DNA of 64,000 nt from Brucella rhizosphaerae. GTDB lineage: Bacteria; Pseudomonadota; Alphaproteobacteria; Rhizobiales; Rhizobiaceae. Positions 35,897 to 42,413 of this stretch are shown here, one piece after another; position 1 is the first letter of the stretch; every line of letters starts with the position of its first letter. The translations under genes were made by a program, and so were the position numbers. The stretch is taken from the NCBI RefSeq assembly GCF_002252475.1, contig NZ_NNRK01000022.1, positions 147,600 to 211,599 on the forward strand, read 5' to 3'. Under the pieces are notes generated by a model that worked only from the letters and a program-made list of their open reading frames with translations, did not search any database and was not told the origin of the DNA.

Positions 35897-36821
35897 TTTT
35901 GGCATTTTATGGATAGAAGACTCCTTTAGTAATGAAGAAGAAGAAGCTTTAAAGCGACGAGTTAAAGAGTGCGGATTTATCGCAAAAATCGCAACAACCC
36001 CTAATGGTAATGATTTAGCCGAATTAAGCCGTACTCACGTGCTATTCCATAAATTCGATTTAATCCTTTTAGACTTTAAGCTAAAAGACGTGAGTGGTGA
36101 TGATCTCGCGCCAACAATTAGAAGACTTTTCCCATCTACTAATATTTTGTTTTATTCAGGTAGTGTTGATGAAGAAGAATTGCGGAAAAAAATCGCTGAA
36201 AAGCAAGTTGAAGGTGTTTACTGCAGCCATAGATCAAGATTTATACAACGGACAGGTAATCTAATTGATCAAACAGCAATGGCATTAAACAGACTATCTG
36301 GGATGAGAGGTTTGGCGATGCGTGTTGTGGCGGAGTGCGATGAACTCATGAAATCTGCTATTCTGCACTTATCCGCAACTAATAAGACTTGCTCTGATAA
36401 AACTACTGAATTAGATGAATCTGTAATATCATCACTTACTGAATGTATAGAATTATACAATGTAGCTGCTGATGGGAGTATAGAAGATCGATTTAGAACT
36501 AGATCGGTGGATAGCTCGAAAATATTTGGACATTTTCGGCGCCTAACAAAAGAAGTCACGAAAACACCAGCCGACTTTAACGTTAATCAAGAAATGGTCG
36601 AAAGACTGAAAGAATTGCGCAACCAAAGTGCTAAGTATACTAATAATGTTCTTTCAACAAGAAACACGCTGGGGCATGCGATAGAAATTGAAGGCCCAAA
36701 TGGGTGGAGTTTAAAAGGCAGCGATGAAATTACGATCCAAGACTTCGCTGCCATCCGTCAGTCCTTTGCCGATCATATTGACGCTTTCAGAGAGATGGTG
36801 AGGATCGTTGGCGTCCCTTAA
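35886..36821 (+). CDS. Response-regulator-like protein with C-terminal HEPN-like motif
   Basis: 311 residues. The N-terminal receiver fold has acidic pocket Glu11/Asp12 (LWIEDS), phospho-acceptor Asp63 (LLDFKLKD) and Ser91 (FYSGS). The usual conserved Lys is not evident at the expected place (SHRSRF), so signalling may be atypical. No DNA-binding domain follows. Instead there is an all-helical region of about 180 residues with RNTLGH (Arg259-His264), which fits the R-x4-H pattern of HEPN nucleases. AAGGGGGA gives a strong ribosome site inside the GHKL gene. Possible role: phosphorylation-gated RNase effector. This is inference from one motif. Confidence 0.75.
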   Translation: MNLDFGILWIEDSFSNEEEEALKRRVKECGFIAKIATTPNGNDLAELSRTHVLFHKFDLILLDFKLKDVSGDDLAPTIRRLFPSTNILFYSGSVDEEELRKKIAEKQVEGVYCSHRSRFIQRTGNLIDQTAMALNRLSGMRGLAMRVVAECDELMKSAILHLSATNKTCSDKTTELDESVISSLTECIELYNVAADGSIEDRFRTRSVDSSKIFGHFRRLTKEVTKTPADFNVNQEMVERLKELRNQSAKYTNNVLSTRNTLGHAIEIEGPNGWSLKGSDEITIQDFAAIRQSFADHIDAFREMVRIVGVP

Positions 36822-38012
36822 TAAACCAATCAGCATTTCACCCAGCGCCTCTGCGAGCAATGGAGGCACGGCATTACCAACCTGAGTATAACGGGGGCAG
36901 TCCGTCTGTCTTCGTTGTCCTCCAGTTGTATATGGTCCCTGAAACAGAAACCAATCGGGGAATGACTGCACACGTGCGTGTTCTCTTACCGTCATAGTAC
37001 GCGGCTTTGAATAATGTATGAAATCGTCCGGTAATGTACCAATAGTTGGACAAGGTGAATTTGGATCTAATGGTGTTATTGATCTTTTTTTCAAACCATA
37101 TTTGGCTCTAGTTTCTGGGGAAATAGCAGACCCTTTATCACAACTATCTAGCATTTCGTTCATTCGTTTAACGGTGCCTTCCCTATGACGAGGCAATCTT
37201 AAATCGCCGGTCTCAGTAACAGAACCTGATCTCATCAATTGCTGGTAATTGCTTTTAATATCGTTGCTACGTTTCAAAGCATAAAAGCCCCTATGCCCCC
37301 ACTCTTTATCTAATATTGGGGTCTCATCTTCGTCATCAAAATCTGAGATCGCATCTTTAAGGCTCGTGCCTTTTTCGCTGAGGAGCCTTTCTTCTAAAAA
37401 ACTTTTTCGAGCAACCTTCAGTCTCTCGAAAGGATTTATTCCTTCAAGCATTCCTTTTTGAGCGGCGATGAGTACAAAGCGCGGACGACGCTGAGGTACG
37501 CCCCATTTCGACGCGAAGAGTACTTCGTGCCAAACATCGTAGCCAAATTTGCGAAGTTCTTTACATACAAAATCGCTATAGGTTCCACCATCCGAATGTT
37601 TCATAGACTGAAAACCTACAACATTCTCGAGCAAAACCAGTCTTGGGCGTATTAATTCTACGTATTTAAGATAAACATTTACCATACTACTTCGGGGATC
37701 ATCTGGTCGACGTCGCCCATTCATACTGAAGCCTTGACATGGTGGGCCACCAGCAATGAGATCAATCTTTCCCCTCAATAGTTCTAGCTCGCTAGTGTAC
37801 TTATCAAAAAGCTTTTCAGCGAACCATGCTCGCTTCTCCAGCCAATTAGGCCAAAGATGTCTCGATTTAATATTGTCGAGTAGATTACACTCATATGTTT
37901 TAAAGGCATCTGGATGCGCTTCGACGGCAAAAAGCCCGGTCAAGCCTGCTTTCTCGAGTCCTAACGATAAGCCGCCGCAGCCAGCGAATAGATCAATAAA
38001 CTTCGCATCCAT
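36711..38012 (-). CDS. DNA (cytosine-5-)-methyltransferase
   Basis: 433 residues from ATG 38012; a TTG at 38039 would add nine residues. Standard C5-methyltransferase motifs are in order: I DLFAGCGGLSLG (7-18), IV GGPPCQGFS (88-96, nucleophile Cys92), VI ENV (129-131), VIII QRRPRF, and X QVGNAVPP near the C-terminus. The recognition sequence cannot be predicted. The last 37 codons lie antisense to the end of the receiver/HEPN-like gene. No cognate restriction enzyme or Vsr is visible, so it is either an orphan or part of the ATPase system beside it. Confidence 0.95.
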   Translation of the reverse strand: MDAKFIDLFAGCGGLSLGLEKAGLTGLFAVEAHPDAFKTYECNLLDNIKSRHLWPNWLEKRAWFAEKLFDKYTSELELLRGKIDLIAGGPPCQGFSMNGRRRPDDPRSSMVNVYLKYVELIRPRLVLLENVVGFQSMKHSDGGTYSDFVCKELRKFGYDVWHEVLFASKWGVPQRRPRFVLIAAQKGMLEGINPFERLKVARKSFLEERLLSEKGTSLKDAISDFDDEDETPILDKEWGHRGFYALKRSNDIKSNYQQLMRSGSVTETGDLRLPRHREGTVKRMNEMLDSCDKGSAISPETRAKYGLKKRSITPLDPNSPCPTIGTLPDDFIHYSKPRTMTVREHARVQSFPDWFLFQGPYTTGGQRRQTDCPRYTQVGNAVPPLLAEALGEMLIGLLRDANDPHHLSESVNMIGKGLTDGSEVLDRNFIAAF

Positions 38013-38191
38013 AGGGTACCTATTGCATAAAATATTCAAGCTGTCCAGGGCGGCATTTCTCTAAAAATACAGGAATGAATTTCCGTCATATGTAAGGGAA
38101 ATATTTTTAAATCAAATCATTAATTCACCAGTGTGGTCTTTTATCTTTTCCGCCCCTCCAATACGCTTTTTCACACAGTCAAATATGCGGA

Positions 38192-38220
38192 TTGACTCTC
38201 AATCCAAATGAGAACATTTT
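38192..38220 (+). promoter_or_regulatory. Promoter of the Y-family polymerase cassette
   Basis: -35 TTGACT (38192-38197), 17-bp spacer, -10 CATTTT (38215-38220). The -10 lies inside the LexA-type box, as expected for an SOS-repressed promoter. A dyad GGATTGA-CTC-TCAATCC (38189-38205) overlaps the -35. Confidence 0.55.
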
Positions 38221-38226
38221 AGGAAC
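38212..38226 (+). promoter_or_regulatory. LexA (SOS) operator, alphaproteobacterial type
   Basis: GAAC-ATTTTAG-GAAC is an exact match to the GAAC-N7-GAAC direct-repeat box known for alphaproteobacterial LexA. It overlaps the predicted -10 of the error-prone polymerase gene. A further inverted repeat AGGAACATAT/ATATGTTCCT (38221-38254) follows in the leader. Confidence 0.8.
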
Positions 38227-38262
38227 ATATCCACATTGAGCGGAATATGTTCCTGAGTGCCT

Positions 38263-39582
38263 ATGCACTTGCGGCAGGTTTCGCTCGACCTTTTTTCTGA
38301 GGTTTCTATGCGCCTGCCCGAAACGATTGAACGACTATACCTCGACTTTGACGGCTTTTTCGCGTCTGTCGAGCAACAGTGCGACAAGCGTTTGCGTGGT
38401 CGGCCCGTCGGTGTTGTTCCTTTTGAGGGCACCAATAGAACTGCCGTCATTGCCTGCTCAAAAGAGGCAAAGGCGATGGGCGTAAAGAACGTGATGCCAA
38501 TTAAGGACGCGCTGCGGGTTTGTCCGGATCTCATTCTCGTGCCTCAGAACCCCGACCTATACCGCCGCGCTCACAATGCCCTGCTCTGCGAGATTGAGAC
38601 TGTCATCGCCATCGATACGGCGAAAAGCATTGATGAGCTGACATGCGTTCTCGATGATAGCGGCAAGCGTGATCCTGAACTGCTGTCTGCAAGGATCAAA
38701 GCGGTCATCGCTGAAAATATCGGCTCCTACATCACCAGCTCAATTGGATTTGCCGCCAACCGGCAGTTGGCCAAGATCGCCTGCAAGGCTGGGAAAGATG
38801 CCAGCAAGCGCAATGGGAGCTATGGCAACGGCCTTGCCATCTGGCACCCGTCCTCGATGCCCGAACCATTGCTCAGGATTGAGCTGGAGGATATTCCGGG
38901 CATTGGCAAGAGCATGGCACAGCGGCTGTTTAAAAACCGCGTCTACACTACCGAACAGCTTTATGCCTTGCAGCCGAAGCACATGCGTAAGATCTGGAAC
39001 AACGTCAATGGTGAACGTCTTTGGTACGCGCTGCACGGTTATGACATTCAAGCGCCAGAGCAACAGCGAGGCATGTTTGGTCACGGTCGGGTGCTGCCGC
39101 CAGAATCGCGCAAGATCGATGGCGCATACGAGATCTCACGCTTGTTGCTCACCAAAGCCGCACGTCGCCTTCGTCGTGAAAACTTCTATGCCGGAGGCTT
39201 GTGGCTTTGGCTTTCAATTCAAGATGGCTCATGGCTTGGCAAACAAGGCTTGTCAGTTGTGAATGATGACCAAGCGATCCTTGCAGGCTTGAATGCGCTT
39301 TGGAACCGTGTTCGCCGTGAGTTTCCACGCGGCACAACCATCTTCCGCGTCGGTGTCACGCTCTATGACCTATCACCCGCTGACGAACGTCAGATCGATC
39401 TGCTCAACAATGACGACAAGGTGCGCCAGAAGTGGGAACGAGCGAACGGCGCGGTCGATAAGCTCAACTCGAAATATTCAGGCACCGTCGTCAGCATGGG
39501 TGAATGGAAACCACCTGCAGGCGGGAACGTAGGCGGCAAAATCAGCTATACCCGTATTCCATCCGCAGAGGATTTCTGGTGA
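38263..39582 (+). CDS. Y-family DNA polymerase (UmuC/DinB-like), prophage-encoded
   Basis: About 439 residues. Translesion polymerase: catalytic carboxylates in YLDFDGFFASVEQQ and SIDELTC, fingers segment ACSKEAKAMGV, helix-hairpin-helix thumb IPGIGKSMAQRLF, and a C-terminal little-finger domain. From ATG 38263 the N-terminus includes QVSLDLF, which resembles the beta-clamp-binding consensus. ATG 38308, with GAGG 6 bases upstream, is the main alternative start and would lose that motif; GTG 38257 is also possible. LexA box and promoter are directly upstream. The gene is coupled to a zinc-finger protein by TGATG. Confidence 0.88.
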   Translation: MHLRQVSLDLFSEVSMRLPETIERLYLDFDGFFASVEQQCDKRLRGRPVGVVPFEGTNRTAVIACSKEAKAMGVKNVMPIKDALRVCPDLILVPQNPDLYRRAHNALLCEIETVIAIDTAKSIDELTCVLDDSGKRDPELLSARIKAVIAENIGSYITSSIGFAANRQLAKIACKAGKDASKRNGSYGNGLAIWHPSSMPEPLLRIELEDIPGIGKSMAQRLFKNRVYTTEQLYALQPKHMRKIWNNVNGERLWYALHGYDIQAPEQQRGMFGHGRVLPPESRKIDGAYEISRLLLTKAARRLRRENFYAGGLWLWLSIQDGSWLGKQGLSVVNDDQAILAGLNALWNRVRREFPRGTTIFRVGVTLYDLSPADERQIDLLNNDDKVRQKWERANGAVDKLNSKYSGTVVSMGEWKPPAGGNVGGKISYTRIPSAEDFW

Positions 39583-39836
39583 TGGGAAACTGGAAAACCA
39601 CGATCAAGGTCGGAGATCTCGCAGATGACCAGAAACTGGAATTGATCTGTCGGAAATGCAAACGCCTCGCCTACACGGATCGCGTGATGTTGTGTGAGAA
39701 AATAGATCGATCCCAGCTTTACCTTGATCAAATCGAAAACATGGCACGCTGCAAAGGTCGCGGCTGCAAAGGTAATATGCGCCTGTCCATGGTGCGACTG
39801 AAAGAAATGAGCGGTTTTGTTGGGGGATTGGCATGA
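39582..39836 (+). CDS. Small zinc-finger-like phage protein
   Basis: 84 residues starting at ATG 39582, overlapping the polymerase stop by one base. Metal-binding pattern: CRKC (CxxC), then LCEK and CKGRGC, consistent with a zinc ribbon. The gene also overlaps the next one by ATGA, so polymerase and both small proteins form one SOS-controlled unit. A nucleic-acid-binding accessory role is plausible but unproven. I do not recognise a named family. Confidence 0.75.
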   Translation: MGNWKTTIKVGDLADDQKLELICRKCKRLAYTDRVMLCEKIDRSQLYLDQIENMARCKGRGCKGNMRLSMVRLKEMSGFVGGLA

Positions 39837-40015
39837 GTAGCTACGGCACGGATAAAGGAAGCACTTCAAAGCCACACGGGAAATTTGAGCATTGGTGCGA
39901 CGATGCAAACTGCAAAGCATGGGGAACGTACGGTTATAAAACCAAGTACGGCCAACTCTGGTTTTGCCGAGAGCATAAGCAACAAGGCGAAGACGCTCTG
40001 GCTGGACGCCGGTAA
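39833..40015 (+). CDS. Small zinc-binding phage protein
   Basis: 60 residues. Cysteine/histidine spacing WC-x4-C ... WFC-x2-H (WCDDANCKAWG, LWFCREHK) suggests a single treble-clef or ribbon zinc site. Translationally coupled to the preceding gene by ATGA. Function unknown; it is the third member of the SOS-regulated polymerase cassette. Confidence 0.7.
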   Translation: MSSYGTDKGSTSKPHGKFEHWCDDANCKAWGTYGYKTKYGQLWFCREHKQQGEDALAGRR

Positions 40016-40050
40016 TAAATGCCCTACCTCCCAAACAAAGGGAGAATGTC

Positions 40051-40332
40051 ATGTTAGGACCAAAACAAGCAGGCAAATATCCAGATCGCAACCTTGATTG
40101 TCAGGAAGCGGTTTCAATGGGTATTTCTGATTTGATTGAGCAAGCAACACTGTCAGGCAGCTCAGAAGCTGATGCAGCCGCTGCGATCGCTGACACAGGT
40201 GTTCCGGGTATTCGAGACCTCATCGATGATGCGGTCGCGGCTGGCTGGTCAGCCGCAGAAACAGCCAATGCAATCAAGGTCGTTTCAGCTGGTATGTATC
40301 GCGGATACACCGGAACCGAGAAAGACGAATGA
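40051..40332 (+). CDS. Hypothetical phage protein, Ala-rich helical
   Basis: 93 residues, start ATG 40051 with AGGGAGA upstream. The middle is helical and alanine-rich (SSEADAAAAIADTG, then AAGWSAAETANAIK) with two similar helix pairs, each ending in a Gly-containing turn. The family is not recognised. Last gene of the plus-strand cassette, ending just before the bidirectional terminator. Confidence 0.65.
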   Translation: MLGPKQAGKYPDRNLDCQEAVSMGISDLIEQATLSGSSEADAAAAIADTGVPGIRDLIDDAVAAGWSAAETANAIKVVSAGMYRGYTGTEKDE

Positions 40333-40341
40333 TAAAATAAA

Positions 40342-40371
40342 AAAGCCCCGCCGAAGCGGGGCTTTGTTATT
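40342..40371. terminator. Bidirectional terminator between polymerase cassette and lysis genes
   Basis: A perfect 10-bp stem AAAGCCCCGC (40342-40351) with GCGGGGCTTT (40356-40365) and loop CGAA. It is flanked by A-rich sequence on the left and GTTATTTTT on the right, so it can stop both the plus-strand cassette and the minus-strand late operon. Confidence 0.9.
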
Positions 40372-40609
40372 TTTGAAAGTAACTGATTAGCTTCAGGGCA
40401 TTCTCATAGATCGCCACGACACCCAGCATGACTGCAAGTATGCCGAGAATAACCCAACGCATGAACCGACCAATCGTGCGCAGAGAGCGGATAATATCAA
40501 GGCCATCTTTCATCAGAACGATATCATCCTTGCCGAGCTGGGAGAGGAACTCACGGGTTTCCTCTGGAAGTTCGATCATTCTGTCTGCAACGGGCGCTTC
40601 CGTATCCAT
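40367..40609 (-). CDS. Small phage membrane protein
   Basis: About 80 residues from ATG 40609, with GAGG 8 bases upstream; GTG 40618 and ATG 40615 are alternatives. It has a polar N-terminal half and one helix (RWVILGILAVMLGVVAIYE), then a short basic tail. It lies at the end of the lysis cassette, right after the outer spanin, and could be a holin-like or accessory lysis protein. Family not recognised. Confidence 0.6.
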   Translation of the reverse strand: MDTEAPVADRMIELPEETREFLSQLGKDDIVLMKDGLDIIRSLRTIGRFMRWVILGILAVMLGVVAIYENALKLISYFQK

Positions 40610-40614
40610 TGGCA

Positions 40615-40914
40615 TCACCTCACTCCCCAGACAATCCCATCATAAAAATCTGCACATCGATCGGTACGTGCATTCTGCCGATCCAGCGCCTGCCGCTCAC
40701 GCTTCAGCACAGATCGGATCTCAGCACCGTCCGCGAGTGGCGCATGCGGCTCTTTCATTCGGCAGTCATCGGGATAGACAGGCAGTTGCCTTTGCGCCTG
40801 CGCCTGCCCCGCTTGTTTTGCCGCTTCCTGCAGAAGTCTGTCACTTGCGCAGGAACTCAATATCATCGCGATCAAGCAGGCAAACCCGCCCCGCATCAGC
40901 AAGCCGCTTTTCAT
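40615..40914 (-). CDS. Rz1-like outer-membrane spanin lipoprotein
   Basis: 99 residues. A lipoprotein signal ends in a lipobox, MILSSC, with Cys22 as the lipidated residue. The mature part is short and charged, with two more cysteines. Its first 74 bases overlap the inner spanin gene in another frame, the nested Rz/Rz1 layout. Spanins join the inner and outer membranes and disrupt the outer membrane at lysis. The assignment rests on lipobox, size and nesting, since spanin sequences are poorly conserved. Confidence 0.82.
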   Translation of the reverse strand: MKSGLLMRGGFACLIAMILSSCASDRLLQEAAKQAGQAQAQRQLPVYPDDCRMKEPHAPLADGAEIRSVLKRERQALDRQNARTDRCADFYDGIVWGVR

Positions 40915-41224
40915 AATCCGCTATCTCCTGTTCAGTCTGTTCAATTCGAGCGGCTTCAGCAGCGCGAGCATTGCGTAGCTGGGCTTGATAAGCTTCGATA
41001 ACGAGTTCATTTGCCCGGCGCTGGACGGCTTCGGCATCCAATTGTGCTTGCAGAGCTTTCACCTGAAACTCAGGCACAAGCCCCTTTTTCGCCTGCCCCT
41101 CAAAGGCAATGCCAACAATCGGAATGTCTTTGAGCAAAGGCACGCCGTTGTAATAGATCGATGAAAGGACAATGCCGACAGCGATTCCTACGGTCATCTT
41201 GATAGCGTCGAGGATCTGGCTCAT
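40841..41224 (-). CDS. Rz-like inner-membrane spanin
   Basis: 127 residues from ATG 41224, which overlaps the endolysin stop by ATGA. An N-terminal helix (about 8-28, KMTVGIAVGIVLSSIYY) anchors it in the inner membrane. A long coiled coil follows in the periplasm (about 55-110, with QAQLDAEAVQRRANELVIEA). This is the expected form of an inner spanin, partner of the nested lipoprotein gene. Confidence 0.82.
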   Translation of the reverse strand: MSQILDAIKMTVGIAVGIVLSSIYYNGVPLLKDIPIVGIAFEGQAKKGLVPEFQVKALQAQLDAEAVQRRANELVIEAYQAQLRNARAAEAARIEQTEQEIADYEKRLADAGRVCLLDRDDIEFLRK

Positions 41225-41727
41225 TTCAGACCAACCAGACAAAGCTCAAGCTCACCGATGCGCTGCGCGTCACCCATTTCGCGGCGCTTGCGCAAACCTT
41301 CGACAACTTTACCACCTGCACGGTTAAACAGCGTCATAGCGTTGCAGGCCGAATGCCATTGCTTTTCAGTCATGCGGCGCGCAGCAGTCGATTTGCAGGC
41401 AGCGCCTGCGCCGATGTTGTAAGAGAGATCCAACATTGAAGCCTGCACGCTGATCGGTGCCTGATCAAAAGTCCGGATGCATTTTCTTAGCGGATGGCGG
41501 AAATCAGCTTCAAGTCGCTTAATCAGCATTTGCTGGCATTGCTTATCCGTGTAGCTGTCGCCTTTTTTGACGCCCTTGGTTTCCCCCAGGCATACCGTCC
41601 AGACCTTGCCGAGCTTGTCGTAGTAGGCATGGTTTTCCATGCCCTCCCATGGGGCAGTCAAGTATGTCGCGGTCATAACGACCAAACCGAGACCTGACGC
41701 CAAAGCTGCCTTTGCACGTTTACTCAT
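41221..41727 (-). CDS. Endolysin, GH24 lysozyme with signal-anchor-release N-terminus
   Basis: 168 residues from ATG 41727. The catalytic triad region reads WEG (Glu28), YYDKLG (Asp37) and VWTVCLGET (Thr44), the T4/P21-lysozyme arrangement, with six rather than five residues between Asp and Thr. The N-terminal helix (AALASGLGLVVMTATYL) is weakly hydrophobic and Gly/Ala-rich, as in SAR endolysins that are secreted membrane-tethered and later released. It cleaves peptidoglycan glycan strands. It overlaps the holin gene by 8 bases. Confidence 0.92.
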   Translation of the reverse strand: MSKRAKAALASGLGLVVMTATYLTAPWEGMENHAYYDKLGKVWTVCLGETKGVKKGDSYTDKQCQQMLIKRLEADFRHPLRKCIRTFDQAPISVQASMLDLSYNIGAGAACKSTAARRMTEKQWHSACNAMTLFNRAGGKVVEGLRKRREMGDAQRIGELELCLVGLK

Positions 41728-41938
41728 CGCGAAATGCCTTCTGTGAAATGATGCGCAGGACAAGGGCCAGCACGGTCACAAAGAAAGTGACAGCCGCAAA
41801 TGCGCCGATGGGGATGGGGAAAATGTCACCCAGATAGGGCAATGCAACTTCAAGGCCGGACAACAAAGCAGCAGCCAGCAGCAGGCGGATGCTCCACGCA
41901 TAGCGAAGCACCCGCCTCCAATCGGAGACAAGTTTCAT
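41720..41938 (-). CDS. Probable holin
   Basis: 72 residues with two predicted helices (about 17-35 and 43-63) and charged ends (MKLVSDWRR, ISQKAFRDE). It sits immediately upstream of, and overlaps, the SAR endolysin gene, the usual holin position. With a SAR endolysin the holin may be a pinholin. Assignment is by size, topology and context. Confidence 0.78.
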   Translation of the reverse strand: MKLVSDWRRVLRYAWSIRLLLAAALLSGLEVALPYLGDIFPIPIGAFAAVTFFVTVLALVLRIISQKAFRDE

Positions 41939-41978
41939 GATTTAATCCGCTAAAGAAACCGCCTAACTGGCGGCGCTA

Positions 41979-42413
41979 TTATTCAGACTGGGAGATTAAA
42001 GCGTCAGGCCATTCAAATGCGGGAAGTTCTGCCAAGAAGTCGGCAACACTGGGCTGATCGCGTTGACCCTTCTGCACCTTATCCAACTCCGCCAGTGCAT
42101 AGAGCCAAACGGCATCACGCCAAGCGACAAATACCTGAGCCTCGGTTGCCCATTGCTCGATTGTCGAATTGACATAACTCGCCAGCGTTGCGCCGCTGTC
42201 ATATTGGCGTTCACTGGCTTTAGCGTCGATCAGCGCCTGAGTTTCTAGGCGGTAAACATCCACAGGATTAAGACCCGGGTGTTCGATGACCGGCTCACCA
42301 GCTTCGACCGGAACCGTCTTCATCGGCGGTTCAAGCCCAAGGGCTGCGTAGTGTCGCGGAAAGCCCTTCTTGCCGATCCTGTCGTAATCAATAACTTGCT
42401 TTGTAGCTGACAT
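41979..42413 (-). CDS. Phage protein downstream of the tail fibre, possible fibre-assembly factor
   Basis: 144 residues. It has a polar N-terminus with GFPRHYAALGLEPPMKTVP and a helical C-terminal half with conserved-looking tryptophans (EQWATEAQVFVAWRDAVWLYA). It overlaps the tail-fibre stop by one base. Position right after a fibre gene is typical for tail-fibre assembly proteins, but I do not recognise a family domain. Confidence 0.65.
   Translation of the reverse strand: MSATKQVIDYDRIGKKGFPRHYAALGLEPPMKTVPVEAGEPVIEHPGLNPVDVYRLETQALIDAKASERQYDSGATLASYVNSTIEQWATEAQVFVAWRDAVWLYALAELDKVQKGQRDQPSVADFLAELPAFEWPDALISQSE

Larger units (their letters stand above)
33563..38012. other. Acquired three-gene module: dual-GHKL ATPase, receiver/HEPN-like protein, C5-methyltransferase
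   Basis: Low-GC DNA between IS remnants and a prophage. Two genes on the plus strand overlap by 11 bases, and a third converges on them with a 111-base overlap of coding ends. GHKL/MORC-type ATPases beside cytosine methyltransferases are known from restriction-modification-linked loci, usually with Vsr or restriction nucleases; none is seen here. The set may be a defence or modification-sensing system. This is inference. Confidence 0.6.

Noticed and set aside
36711..38039. A classical restriction-modification system
   Set aside because: Only the methyltransferase is recognisable; neither neighbour shows a restriction nuclease motif (such as PD-ExK or HNH), so a standard type II call is not supported.
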